The notes: generated by a model from the sequence alone, not told the origin. A stretch of 64,000 nt of DNA from JBGQOG01 sp052113705 (GCF_052113705.1 NZ_JBGQOG010000002.1:248001-312000), one strand, 5' to 3'; counted from the first letter of the stretch, positions 24,253 through 33,408 are shown. Numbers and translations are program-made.

Positions 24253-25950
24253 TCACTTCACCAGATAGGGGCGACCGCGACGGGTCGTGCTCGGGCGCGG
24301 ATCGTCTCCGGTTGGGAAATCGCCCATCAAACGGGGCTGCATGCCCTGATTCTTCAAATTCTGCAGGAACTGACCGAACCCGGAGAGGTCCATCATCTTG
24401 GGCGCTTCGGTCAGACGGCGGGTGGCGCGCGGGCTGATTTCGTCGATGATGGTCTGCAGGGGCTCCATCGGATTGTCGATGAAATCCGCCATCGTCCAGA
24501 TCCGCACCCGCGCCTTCACATACATCGAGCGCAGGATCACCAGCTGATCGACCTCGATTTTCTGCAGCCGCGCCGCTTCGCGCCGGATGGTGGCGAAATT
24601 CTCATTCGCGCGGAACAGGGGCACCGCCCAGGCGCCGGTGATCACCGAGATCTGCGCATTCGGATCGGTGGCCATCAGCCAGTTGATTTTCTGCGTGTCG
24701 CGCGGCCCGTACATGAAACACTGCCGCTCGCCCCGGCTGTTCCAGATCACATTGGTCAGAAAAGCCCGGGGATTGTAGTCCCTTAGCACCGGGTTCGAGA
24801 TCAACCCGCCGTTGAACACCTGCTCGCCGCCGGTGAACTCCGCGCCCTCCGGGCCGAACAGATGCCCATGCACCCGCGCGCCCACCGCCTTCGACAGCCA
24901 GCCCTCAAAATTCTCAAAAAGGTCGGAGAACCCCTGAAACACCGAATAGGGTGCCGAGGTCTTGCCGTTCTCGCGGTCCTTTTGCGGAAAGCGGCTTTGC
25001 ATGTAGAGGCCGGGCCGTCCCTTGGTACGCCGCTCGACGGCCTTGGAAAACAGCCGGTCGATCTTGGCCGGGTTGGGTTCGGCGCGCGGCTCCTCGGAGG
25101 GGCTGGGCCGCAGGAAGGTTTGATAGAGCCGGTCCGCGCGCGGCCAGATCTTGCGCGCCACAAAGCAATCCGACCGCCGCAGGAGTTGCAGGTGGTCATC
25201 GTAGAAAATATGCGGCTTTCCCTGAAAATCGAATTTCGACAGCGTCAGCGACCGGCTTTCGATATTGGTGGCATAGAGCCGGACGAGCGTCTGGAAATAG
25301 CTCTCATCCGGGATCCAGACCTTTTGGAAATAGCGGTCATAGGTGGGCCGGTCGGGGTCGGTCAGGATCGCGCTCAGCGTTTGCCGCGTCAGGCACCACC
25401 ACTGGCTGCCCAGATGCGGCACGAGGCCTTCCGGGATGCGGCGGCGAAAGCCCACGCGACGTTGCAGCGCGGTATAGCGGTCAAACAGGCGGCGCTGGGT
25501 TTTCCAGCTGAAGGGAAAGCGCAGGGTGAACCGCTCGGTGTCGAGGCCGCCGACCGTCCAGCCGACATCGGCGGTGGTGACGCTTTCGATGAAATCGGTC
25601 CAGGGGCGGGCGTCGAGATAGTCGACGAGTTCCGCGACGGGCCGCAGCGACAGGCACGAGCCGGAGGCGAGATAGACATGCCGCACCTCGGCATGGCGGG
25701 CCAGCATCTGCTCGGCCGCGGCCTGACTGGCCGCCACCAGCGACCAGGTGCCCCAGCCGCAGCGGAAACGCGGTGAAAAGCTGATCGTGTCGAGATCGGC
25801 CACCGCCCGGGTCAGCCGCGCGTAATCGGGGGCCGAGACCTGGCTGTCGACATGGATCACCACCGGCGCACCGGACTCGGCCCAGTGCCGCGCCACCTGC
25901 GCAGCCCGGTCCAAAGCCGTATGACACATCATGATGAACCCGACCGACAT
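24253..25950 (-). CDS. GT14-type glycosyltransferase with C-terminal DUF5927-like domain
   Basis: A 565-residue protein. The first about 280 residues resemble core-2/I-branching beta-1,6-N-acetylglucosaminyltransferases (GT14): MMCHTALDRAAQVARHW, VIHVDSQ, YLASGSCLSLRPVAELVDYL, LGSQWWCLTRQTL and WIPDESYFQTL are typical. The C-terminal 260 residues form a separate domain of unknown function, which I take to be DUF5927 from architecture and length; it contains conserved-looking YGPRDTQKINWLMATDPNAQISVITGAW. It is not membrane-spanning. It sits between two further transfer genes in the operon, with gaps of 6 and 7 bp. Confidence 0.8.
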   Translation of the reverse strand: MSVGFIMMCHTALDRAAQVARHWAESGAPVVIHVDSQVSAPDYARLTRAVADLDTISFSPRFRCGWGTWSLVAASQAAAEQMLARHAEVRHVYLASGSCLSLRPVAELVDYLDARPWTDFIESVTTADVGWTVGGLDTERFTLRFPFSWKTQRRLFDRYTALQRRVGFRRRIPEGLVPHLGSQWWCLTRQTLSAILTDPDRPTYDRYFQKVWIPDESYFQTLVRLYATNIESRSLTLSKFDFQGKPHIFYDDHLQLLRRSDCFVARKIWPRADRLYQTFLRPSPSEEPRAEPNPAKIDRLFSKAVERRTKGRPGLYMQSRFPQKDRENGKTSAPYSVFQGFSDLFENFEGWLSKAVGARVHGHLFGPEGAEFTGGEQVFNGGLISNPVLRDYNPRAFLTNVIWNSRGERQCFMYGPRDTQKINWLMATDPNAQISVITGAWAVPLFRANENFATIRREAARLQKIEVDQLVILRSMYVKARVRIWTMADFIDNPMEPLQTIIDEISPRATRRLTEAPKMMDLSGFGQFLQNLKNQGMQPRLMGDFPTGDDPRPSTTRRGRPYLVK

Positions 25951-25956
25951 CCGCTC

Positions 25957-26967
25957 CTAAGCCCAGTTCCCTTTCGACATCAGCCCGAGAATCTCAAGCT
26001 GACGCCAGTTGATGTAACGCTCCGACCACTTGCACCAGAGGTCGGGATCCGTCGTCAGTGCCGCGCTGTAGGCGATATATTCGCGCGATCCGGCAAAATG
26101 CTCCTGCCGGTCCAGTTCCTCGCTGACCTTCTCGGTCAAAGGCGACAGGAATTTGGCGTGCAGCAGGCAGCCAGAGGGCTTTTCACCGCCCCATTCGTCA
26201 TAGACCTGATTGAGGCCGCGCGGCAGCAGCATATGGGTTGAGCTCAGGTAGACATGGCTGCGGTCCCATTTCACCAGCGGGATCTTGTTCAGCGACGGCG
26301 CCTCCTCCGGGGTGTCGGCAAAGAATTTGCGGGCGCGCGGGCCGCCCTGCACCCAGAGGTTCTGATAGAGGCTGTTCTTGGTGATCGTGTAATTGCCGCT
26401 GTCGAACCAACAGGCAATCTCGAACGGGTTCTGCCCCTCGCGGTAGGGCTGCGCGTCGATCCGGCCTTTGGGGTACATGTCCAGAAGCATCGCCGGAAAG
26501 GCGCGGATCTCATAGGTGTCCAGCCAATCGGTCAGCGCCCGGATCGGGCGGGTGTCGCTGAACGGATAGACGAAGAACTCATCGGGATCGACGGTCAGGC
26601 ACCAATGGCCATGGCCATGGCGCAGCAAGAGCCAGTTCATCCAATCCATGCCAAAGCGGGATTTCTTGTAGCTGGCATGGGCGGTCCAGAGCGAAACATC
26701 GCTCTGCTCGGCCAGATATTCACGGCTGCCATCATCCGAGCCGTTTTCGACGATCAGGAAGTGGTTCACCCCCAGATCGCGGTAATAGCGCAGGAAATAG
26801 GGCAGGCGGATGCGTTCATTGCGCAGGGTGGCAAAGACCAGAATGTCGTTGCGGCGGATCTGGGACAGGCGCAGCGCAGCCGGTTTCAGCTCGCGCCTCT
26901 TGCGGAAGGCGCGAACCAAGAGGCGCTTGCGTTTGAGACGCAGGCGATATCTTTCCCAGATGCTCAC
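25957..26967 (-). CDS. Glycosyltransferase family 2/92-like protein
   Basis: A 336-residue cytoplasmic protein. A very basic N-terminus (MSIWERYRLRLKRKRLL) precedes the fold: FATLRNERIRLPYFLRYYRDLGVNHFLIVENGSDDGS (44-80) is the nucleotide-sugar region of the 'Glyco_tranf_2_4'/GT92 type. CLTVDPDEFFVYP near 121 supplies the DxD metal motif. The basic start may hold it at the membrane. It lies 48 bp after the GT4 gene and 6 bp before the GT14 gene. Donor and acceptor unknown. Confidence 0.8.
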   Translation of the reverse strand: MSIWERYRLRLKRKRLLVRAFRKRRELKPAALRLSQIRRNDILVFATLRNERIRLPYFLRYYRDLGVNHFLIVENGSDDGSREYLAEQSDVSLWTAHASYKKSRFGMDWMNWLLLRHGHGHWCLTVDPDEFFVYPFSDTRPIRALTDWLDTYEIRAFPAMLLDMYPKGRIDAQPYREGQNPFEIACWFDSGNYTITKNSLYQNLWVQGGPRARKFFADTPEEAPSLNKIPLVKWDRSHVYLSSTHMLLPRGLNQVYDEWGGEKPSGCLLHAKFLSPLTEKVSEELDRQEHFAGSREYIAYSAALTTDPDLWCKWSERYINWRQLEILGLMSKGNWA

Positions 26968-27015
26968 TCTGTCCCTATCTCCGCGGACCCGGCACTGTTG
27001 CCCGGGACAGGTTTC

Positions 27016-28257
27016 TCACGTCTGATTTAAGACAAGATTGAAATGCTCTGTCCACGTTGGAATAACAATGCGCGGCCTGTTCCCGCTCTCCTCATCGTTC
27101 TTGGCGTCCGGGCCGGTTGTTTCCGGCCTGCTCATGCTGATTATTGTTTCCAACCAAGAATATATATCTTCGGGCTCAAGGTAAACGGGATAGTCGCCCA
27201 ACAGCTCCAGCGTGGCGGGCAGCGGGCAGGCGATGACGGGGCAATCAACGGCGGCGGCCTCCAGCATCGGCAGGCCATATCCCTCGGCATGTGACGGCAT
27301 CAACAGGCCGCGCGCGCGCGCGAGCAATGCGGCAACGGCCGCGTCGCTGATGCCCGCCCGTTCATGCACGCTGAGCGGGCAGGCATCCAGCCGGGCAAAA
27401 ACCGCGTCGTTGTTCCAGCCCCGCCGCCCCAGAATGAGGAGGTCGGGACGCTCTGTCTCTGGCAGACGGCGGGCCAGCTCTTCCCAGACATCCAGCAGCA
27501 AGGCGTGATTCTTGCGCGGTTCAATGGTGCCCAGAACCACGAAATAGGGCCGCGACGGGCAGATGGTGTGCGGATCGGGCTGCGGTGGCGTGATCCCCAG
27601 ATGGGCAATGACCAGCCTGGGCAGCGGGCTGTGCAGCACCTCTGCATGGCGGCTGACATCTGCCGCCGTCGCCTCCGAGTTGCACAGGATCACATCGGCG
27701 TAAATCAGGACGTTCTGAAACCGGTGATCGAACCGCCGTGCCTCATCCGCCCGGCAATATTGCGGGTAATCCAACGGGATCGTGTCGTGGATCATCACCC
27801 GTATTTCGAGGTCCGGCACGCCGGCCAGTTGCGCCAGATGCCGTTGGGACAGGTTGCTGTGACCGACGTTGAAATAGGTACCACCCGCCGGCATCCAACG
27901 GGCAAGGGTGGCCCGCAGCCCCGAATGGCTGCAGCGCGACAGCGCCTGCGCGCGCAGGCCCGCCTCGGCCCGTGCGCGGGGCGTGTCGCGGCGGCGCAGC
28001 CGGTCAATCCATCCGGCTTTCGCGGGCAGGGCGGTCTCTTCGGACAGCCAGGACAAGAGCAGCGTCCCGGCTTCTTTCGGCAGCAGCAGATAGCCGTAGC
28101 TGGTTCGGCACAACAGCAGGAGCGGATCCAAGCGCCCGGACAGTTCGGCCAGATAGGCCGCCTCCACCCGATCAACGCCGGTCATCGGGCCAAGACCGAG
28201 CCGCGAGACAAGACGTGTGATGTCCAGCAGGCGCGTCGGGCCCGTCAGCGGCGGCAT
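27016..28257 (-). CDS. Family 4 glycosyltransferase
   Basis: A 413-residue GT-B enzyme. The C-terminal half carries the GT4 signatures YFVVLGTIEPRKNHALLLDVWEEL near 238 and ARGLLMPSHAEGYGLPMLEAAAVDCPVIA near 315, with the EX7E-type motif. The last about 30 residues, rich in polar residues after the fold, look like a tail. The codons near the 3' end (27016-27180) are more AT-rich than the rest. It is in the operon directly after galE (6 bp). Confidence 0.87.
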   Translation of the reverse strand: MPPLTGPTRLLDITRLVSRLGLGPMTGVDRVEAAYLAELSGRLDPLLLLCRTSYGYLLLPKEAGTLLLSWLSEETALPAKAGWIDRLRRRDTPRARAEAGLRAQALSRCSHSGLRATLARWMPAGGTYFNVGHSNLSQRHLAQLAGVPDLEIRVMIHDTIPLDYPQYCRADEARRFDHRFQNVLIYADVILCNSEATAADVSRHAEVLHSPLPRLVIAHLGITPPQPDPHTICPSRPYFVVLGTIEPRKNHALLLDVWEELARRLPETERPDLLILGRRGWNNDAVFARLDACPLSVHERAGISDAAVAALLARARGLLMPSHAEGYGLPMLEAAAVDCPVIACPLPATLELLGDYPVYLEPEDIYSWLETIISMSRPETTGPDAKNDEESGNRPRIVIPTWTEHFNLVLNQT

Positions 28258-28263
28258 GTGGCC

Positions 28264-29250
28264 TCAGCCCTCATAATGGCCTGTTTGGTGCCAGCGCCAG
28301 GCATCGGCAATCATCTGCGGCATGGTCGAGCGCTCGGGCTTCCAGCCAAGCTCGGCCAGCGCCCGGGCCGAGCCTGAGACCAGCTGCACCGCATCGCCCG
28401 CGCGGCGGTCGCCGATGACGATGGGCACTTCGCGGTTGGTGACGGCGCGGGAAGAATCAATGACCTCGCGCACCGAAAAGCCGTTGCCGGTGCCCAGGCA
28501 GAAGACGCGGCTGCCTTTGCCCGCCTCCAGCCATTGCAGCCCCAGCACATGCGCATCGACCAGATCCATCACATGCACATAGTCGCGGATGCAGGTGCCG
28601 TCCGGTGTCGGGTAATCGGTGCCAAACACCGTCAGCGCCGGGCGTTTGCCCTCGATCGCATCCAGCATCAGCGGGATGAGATGCGTCTCGGGCTGATGGA
28701 ATTCGCCCACCTCCGCCTCCGGATCGGCTCCCGCCACGTTGAAATAGCGGAAGATCACCGAGCGCAGACCATAGGCCGCGCCGAAATCCTTCAGCATATC
28801 CTCAATCGCGCGTTTGCTGGCGCCATAAGAGTTCAGCGGCGTCTGTGGCGTTTCTTCGTTCAGGAGCACCCCGTCATGGTCACCATAGGTGGCGCAGGTC
28901 GAGGAGAAGACGAAATCCATGCAGCCCGCCGCCACCGCCGCTTCGATCAGCGTCAGCGAGGCGGTGACATTGCCGCGCCAGTATTTTCCCGGCTCTTTCA
29001 TCGCTTCGCCCACCTGGCTGAGGGCGGCGAAATGCATCACCGCGACCGGCTGCCATTTGGCAAAAACCGCGTCCAGACGGGCGCGGTCCAGCAGGTCACC
29101 CTTTTCAAAGGGGCCAAACTTGACTGCATCCTGCCAGCCGGTGATCAACGAATCGAAGGTGACGGGCACATAGCCCGCCGCCTTCAGGGCCTTGCAGGCG
29201 TGCGAGCCGATATAGCCCGCCCCCCCGGTGACCAGAACATGCTTTGCCAC
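28264..29250 (-). CDS. galE: UDP-glucose 4-epimerase
   Basis: A 328-residue NAD-dependent epimerase that interconverts UDP-glucose and UDP-galactose. The NAD-binding VTGGAGYIGSHACKAL is at 6-21, catalytic Ser/Thr lies in FVFSSTCATYG near 118, and YxxxK is Tyr-Gly-Ala-Ser-Lys near 144. RDYVHVMDLVDAHVLGLQWL near 226 is also conserved. It follows galU by 6 bp, giving a UDP-sugar supply pair for the transferases downstream. Confidence 0.96.
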   Translation of the reverse strand: MAKHVLVTGGAGYIGSHACKALKAAGYVPVTFDSLITGWQDAVKFGPFEKGDLLDRARLDAVFAKWQPVAVMHFAALSQVGEAMKEPGKYWRGNVTASLTLIEAAVAAGCMDFVFSSTCATYGDHDGVLLNEETPQTPLNSYGASKRAIEDMLKDFGAAYGLRSVIFRYFNVAGADPEAEVGEFHQPETHLIPLMLDAIEGKRPALTVFGTDYPTPDGTCIRDYVHVMDLVDAHVLGLQWLEAGKGSRVFCLGTGNGFSVREVIDSSRAVTNREVPIVIGDRRAGDAVQLVSGSARALAELGWKPERSTMPQMIADAWRWHQTGHYEG

Positions 29251-29256
29251 CGGCGC

Positions 29257-30150
29257 TTACTCGGCTGCGTTCTGCAACATGGTGATGTCTGCGATGAACT
29301 GGGCAAACTCATCCCGCAGATCCGGACGCGCCAGACCGAAGGAGACGGTCGCCTGCAGGAAACCTGCCTTGGTGCCGCAATCAAAACGCTGGCCGCGGAA
29401 GCGGAAGCCGAACACGTCACGCCCTTCGCGGATCTCTTGCGCGATGGCATCGGTCAGCTGAATCTCGCCGCCCGCACCCGGGGCCTGATTGTGCAGGTTT
29501 TCCATGATTTGCGGCGTCAGGATGTAGCGGCCGATAACCGCCAGGTTCGACGGCGCGTCCTCTTTCTTCGGCTTTTCCACCATGCCACGGGCGCGCACGA
29601 TCGAGCCCATGTCTTCGGAAACATCCAGAACACCGTAGGACGAGGTCTTCTCCATCGGCACTTCCATCGCCGCCACCATGCAGCCGCCGGTTTCCTGATA
29701 GGCCTCGACCATTTGCTGCAGACAGGACTTTTCAGCCGCAATCACGTCATCGGTCAGGATCACCGCGAACGGCTCGTTGGCGATCAGGCGGCGGGCGCAC
29801 CAGACGGCGTGGCCCAGCCCAAGCGCCTTGTGCTGGCGCAGATAGGCGATGGCGCCCGACGCCATATTGGTGGCCTCAAGGATCTTCAGCAGCTCGGTCT
29901 TGCCGGATTTTTCCAGCGAACTCTGCAACTCGTGCGAATGGTCGAAGTAATCTTCCAGCGCCCCTTTGCCGCGGGAGGTCACGAAGATGAATTCTTCGAT
30001 ACCGGCATCGCGGGCTTCATCAATGGCGTATTGGATCAGGGGGCGGTCGACCAGCGTCAGAATCTCTTTCGGGATCGACTTGGTGGCGGGCAGGAAGCGC
30101 GTTCCCAGACCTGCCACGGGAAAAATAGCCTTCGTTACCTTACGTTGCAT
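29257..30150 (-). CDS. galU: UTP-glucose-1-phosphate uridylyltransferase
   Basis: A 297-residue nucleotidyltransferase making UDP-glucose. Typical residues are KAIFPVAGLGTRFLPATKSIPKEILTLVDRP (7-37), FAVILTDDVIA near 128, GVLDVSEDM and VEKPKKEDAPSNLAVIGRYIL near 195-215. It is the first gene of the second half of the polysaccharide operon; the 157 bp upstream (30151-30307) separates it from the GT2 gene and may hold a promoter. Confidence 0.96.
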   Translation of the reverse strand: MQRKVTKAIFPVAGLGTRFLPATKSIPKEILTLVDRPLIQYAIDEARDAGIEEFIFVTSRGKGALEDYFDHSHELQSSLEKSGKTELLKILEATNMASGAIAYLRQHKALGLGHAVWCARRLIANEPFAVILTDDVIAAEKSCLQQMVEAYQETGGCMVAAMEVPMEKTSSYGVLDVSEDMGSIVRARGMVEKPKKEDAPSNLAVIGRYILTPQIMENLHNQAPGAGGEIQLTDAIAQEIREGRDVFGFRFRGQRFDCGTKAGFLQATVSFGLARPDLRDEFAQFIADITMLQNAAE

Positions 30151-30307
30151 ATCACACCTATGGGTATCGGCCCGGGGAGGGCACAGTATTGACGGGCATA
30201 TTAGACCCTTTGCGGTTCTCTATCGCAAGAACGCCAAATTGTCATTGGTAGGAAAGTCGAAAAAGGAGGCAACGATGGGCTTCGTTCCCCGTGATTGTGC
30301 TTGAACA

Positions 30308-31669
30308 TCATGAAATGGGGCGGTTCTGCCGTAAATTTAGGACTTCAACGGCGATTCTTTGGGCGAAAGTGAACGCGCGGGATCGGCGTGTTTGTGCCGA
30401 GCGCCCCCAGATTCCCCCTGAAAGCATCCAGAAACCCTCGGGCAGAAAGCGCTGCTGCAACCGGCGGCGCGACCGCGACAGGATTATCAGGGTCACGATC
30501 TGCCCCTGCGCTGCGGCGGATGCGGCCCTGGCCCGCAAGGCTTTTTCCTGCGCGGGACGCCCGGTCAGCACCAGACCCCGTCCTGCCACCGCAGGATAAG
30601 GCATGAAGGGCGCGGGATTTCCGGATGTTGCCGTGGCTGTCGCGGCGGTGCCGGGGGGCGGTGCAGGGGGCGGCGCGGCGTTCAAACCTGCGGCGAGTGT
30701 CCGCATCAGCGGCGCGACCTCGCGCGGTTCCAGTGCTCCGGTCACCATATGGCGAATCAGGCGGTTGAACTGCGCCTGCCACAGCCGCTTCCGGGCGCCG
30801 GCGCGGTCTGCATCGGGGGTATGTTTGGCCCAGAAATGCGCTGAGGACGCGCCGATGTCATGCAGCGTCCGGGGCACTTTGTCGGCGCGACGCTGGCGGC
30901 TCTCGGCAAAGCCATGATGCACCTGCGCCGCGGGGACAATGGCGGTCAGCGCACCCGGGACGGCCGCCAGCCGCAGGTTCACATCGGTTTCATCGAGATA
31001 GAACGCATAGCCCGGATCAAACCCGCCGATCGCCGCCAGCGCGTCGGCGCGAAAGGCGCAATTGGTCCCCTCGGTGCGGATCGCTCCATCCGGCGGGGCA
31101 GGCAGCAGATGGGCGGTGTCGCCTCTCGGCAGAGGGGGCAGCGCGAGATCAAAGCTCTCGCCACAGCGGTTGCACCAGCGCGCGCGCCACTGGAACCGCA
31201 GCCCGTCACGCCCGCGCACATATCCGCCCGATGACATCACGGCGGGGTGCTGAAAGGGGGCCAGCAGGCGCGACAGCCAGGTCGGCTCGGGCACCGCATC
31301 ATCGTCGATAAAGGCGACCAAAGGTGCGGCGGCCGCGGCCAGCCCGAGGTTGCGGGCCTGCGAGATGTTCGCAACGTCGAAGGGAATCACCTTGCAGGGA
31401 AAGCGCGCGGCGACATCGGCGCCCGCCGGGCAGGCGACCACCACGACTTCAAAGTCGGGGTGGTCGAGCTGCCGCAACGCAGTCAGGCAGCGGGCGAGTG
31501 CGGCAGGCCGGTGCCGCGAGACCACGATGACACTGGCCCGTGACTGTGCCAGAAACTGTGCCTCTGACTGTGCCCCTGACTGTGCCCCTGACTGGACCGA
31601 AGACTGGGCCCGTGGCAGAGCCGGTTCACCCGGCCCGGACGAGAGTGGCGCCGGGGCGCCCCCGGTCAT
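30308..31669 (-). CDS. Family 2 glycosyltransferase with repeat-bearing N-terminus
   Basis: A 453-residue GT-A enzyme. The catalytic domain begins near residue 45 (ASVIVVSRHRPAALARCL). AAPLVAFIDDDAVPEP near 115 supplies the DxD, and LDETDVNLRLAAVPGALTAIVP near 222 supplies the acceptor-side Glu-Asp. The first 44 residues hold six copies of a 4-residue unit A-Q-S-x (21-44), encoded by a 12-bp tandem repeat. The C-terminal 130 residues are low-complexity, Ala/Pro/Arg-rich and of unknown function. Its start codon overlaps the kdsB stop (ATGA). Confidence 0.83.
   Translation of the reverse strand: MTGGAPAPLSSGPGEPALPRAQSSVQSGAQSGAQSEAQFLAQSRASVIVVSRHRPAALARCLTALRQLDHPDFEVVVVACPAGADVAARFPCKVIPFDVANISQARNLGLAAAAAPLVAFIDDDAVPEPTWLSRLLAPFQHPAVMSSGGYVRGRDGLRFQWRARWCNRCGESFDLALPPLPRGDTAHLLPAPPDGAIRTEGTNCAFRADALAAIGGFDPGYAFYLDETDVNLRLAAVPGALTAIVPAAQVHHGFAESRQRRADKVPRTLHDIGASSAHFWAKHTPDADRAGARKRLWQAQFNRLIRHMVTGALEPREVAPLMRTLAAGLNAAPPPAPPPGTAATATATSGNPAPFMPYPAVAGRGLVLTGRPAQEKALRARAASAAAQGQIVTLIILSRSRRRLQQRFLPEGFWMLSGGIWGRSAQTRRSRAFTFAQRIAVEVLNLRQNRPIS
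31537..31608 (-). repeat. 12-bp tandem repeat, six units, inside the GT2 gene
   Basis: Six successive 12-bp units with the core CTGACTGTG on the plus strand; units 3 and 4 differ by one base and the outer copies are more degenerate. The unit is a multiple of three, so copy-number change would keep the reading frame and add or remove an A-Q-S-x tetrapeptide. Confidence 0.85.
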
Positions 31670-32466
31670 TCCAGCCCCATCTCGGCCATCATCCCTTCGA
31701 TCCGGGCGACGTCATTGGGGTTGTTCAGCTCCCAAAACTGCCTGTCGCGCGACTCCACCTCAACGCAGAGCACCGCGCGGCCGTTTTCGAGGAAGCGCAG
31801 CTGTTCCAGCCCCTCGAGCTTTTCCAGCGGCCCCATGGTCCAGGTCGGATAGGCCAGCAGGGTTTCGGGCCGGTAGGCATAAACGCCAACATGGTGGAAC
31901 ACCGGGGTCGGCGCTTCGGCGGCATAGGGGGCGGCGGTGAAGGGGATCACCTCCTTGGAGAAATAAAGCCCCCGGTTGCCCGCGCCAAACACCGCCGTGG
32001 TGCCGCCCACGCGGCCCGCCATCCGGTCGGCCCGCAGCGAGGCGAGCATGGCCCCTTCGCAGCGCAGCACCGGAGTGGCCAGCTCGGCCCCGGCATCGGC
32101 GCGCAGACCCGCCACCAGCTCTTCGATGAACCAGGCGGGCGTCAGCGGCGCATCGCCCTGCAGGTTGACCACGATGTCATAGGTTTCGCCCAGCCGGGTA
32201 TAGGCATCGGCGCAACGCTCGGTGCCGTTCTGGCAATCCTCCGAGGTCATCACGACCTCGGCGCCAAAACCGAGCGCCTCGGCCTCAATGCGCGAATCAT
32301 CGGTGGCCACCACCACCCGCGCGGCACCTGAAACCGCCATCGCCGCCTCCCAACTGCGCTGGATGAGGGTTTTGGAGACGCCTGTGGCGCCCGTCAGCGC
32401 GACCAGCGGTTTGCCCGGGTAGCGGGAGGAGGCGTAGCGGGCGGGAATGACGATCAGAACTGACAT
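31666..32466 (-). CDS. kdsB: CMP-Kdo synthetase-like cytidylyltransferase
   Basis: A 266-residue nucleotidyltransferase that should activate Kdo (or a related acidic sugar) as its CMP derivative. IPARYASSRYPGKPLVAL (7-24), VATDDSRIEAEALGFGAEVVMTS (53-75) and QNGTERCADAY (79-89) are family signatures. It departs from textbook KdsB at 103-107, reading QGDAP in place of QGDEP, and its nucleotide loop is longer (TGATGVSKT, 25-33). It could therefore belong to a capsule-specific or divergent subfamily. It shares TAATG with cysQ upstream and ATGA with the GT2 gene downstream. Confidence 0.85.
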   Translation of the reverse strand: MSVLIVIPARYASSRYPGKPLVALTGATGVSKTLIQRSWEAAMAVSGAARVVVATDDSRIEAEALGFGAEVVMTSEDCQNGTERCADAYTRLGETYDIVVNLQGDAPLTPAWFIEELVAGLRADAGAELATPVLRCEGAMLASLRADRMAGRVGGTTAVFGAGNRGLYFSKEVIPFTAAPYAAEAPTPVFHHVGVYAYRPETLLAYPTWTMGPLEKLEGLEQLRFLENGRAVLCVEVESRDRQFWELNNPNDVARIEGMMAEMGLE

Positions 32467-33260
32467 TATTTGGCCAACAGCACGCCCGGAGCATAGGCGA
32501 TAAAGAACGGATTGGCGAAGCCGGGCTTGCCATAGACGAAGGGCGCGTGATCCTCGAACTGGACCATTTCCCCGCCGGCACCGCGCAGAACGGCATCGCC
32601 CGCCGCGGTGTCCCATTCCATCGTGCGGCCCAGGCGGGGATAAAGATCCGCCTCGCCGGTGGCCACCAGACAGAACTTCAGGCTCGAGCCTGCCGAGGTC
32701 ATGTCGGCCACGGCATATTGGCCGATATAGGCATCGGTGGCCGCATCACGGTGCGATTTCGACGCCACGACCATCAGCCCGCGATTGTCGGGGCGCGAGA
32801 CGGTGATCGGGGTCAGCTCACCCGGCATCTCTTTGTCAAAGCTGCCTTTTTCTTCAACCGAGCGGCCATCGGCCAGCGTGTAGAACAGCCGGTTCTTGGC
32901 GGGGGCATAGACGATCCCGCGCAACGGCACGCCGTTTTCGACATAGGCGATGTTGACGGTGAAATCGCCGCGGCGCTGCACGAATTCCTTGGTGCCGTCG
33001 AGCGGATCGACGATCAGGAAGCTGGCGGCGGTCAGGTCATGCGTCGCCGATTGCTCTTCGGTGATCAGCACTTCGTCGGGAAAGGCGGCGCGGAGCCCGG
33101 CCGAAATCAACGCATCGGCGGCCTCATCCGCGGCGGTCACCGGGCTGTCATCGGATTTCGAGCGCACCTCAAAATCGGGGGCGTTGTAAATTTCCATAAT
33201 GCGGTCGCCCGCTTCCAGCGCCAACTTGCGCATGATGGGGACAAGACGGTCAAAATCCAT
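32466..33260 (-). CDS. cysQ: 3'(2'),5'-bisphosphate nucleotidase CysQ
   Basis: A Mg-dependent, lithium-sensitive phosphatase (264 residues) of the inositol-monophosphatase fold that hydrolyses PAP, the by-product of PAPS use. Metal-site motifs are EEQSATHD near 70, DPLDGTKEFVQRRGDFTVNIA near 86-106 and EWDTAAGDAVLRGAGG near 213. The start MDFDRL at 33260 is chosen on family length; the frame extends upstream without a ribosome site. It is the first gene of an operon that ends with a sulfotransferase, which would generate PAP. CysQ is also needed generally for sulfate assimilation. Confidence 0.92.
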   Translation of the reverse strand: MDFDRLVPIMRKLALEAGDRIMEIYNAPDFEVRSKSDDSPVTAADEAADALISAGLRAAFPDEVLITEEQSATHDLTAASFLIVDPLDGTKEFVQRRGDFTVNIAYVENGVPLRGIVYAPAKNRLFYTLADGRSVEEKGSFDKEMPGELTPITVSRPDNRGLMVVASKSHRDAATDAYIGQYAVADMTSAGSSLKFCLVATGEADLYPRLGRTMEWDTAAGDAVLRGAGGEMVQFEDHAPFVYGKPGFANPFFIAYAPGVLLAK

Positions 33261-33408
33261 GTTTCTCACTCCTGGCAATACGGGGAGCGCCAATTGAAAT
33301 CGGCCCTTTTCTCTCTTATGATGCCCCGTCAAGGGAACAGCAAGTTTTCCGGGCGAGAATCGCCACCTTGCGTCGTCCGTCGCGCATGAGTCAGAGGATT
33401 TCGTCCAG

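Noticed and set aside
28534..30192. A 552-codon plus-strand frame across galE and galU
   Set aside because: It spans two convincing minus-strand genes and their junction, which a real gene would not do.
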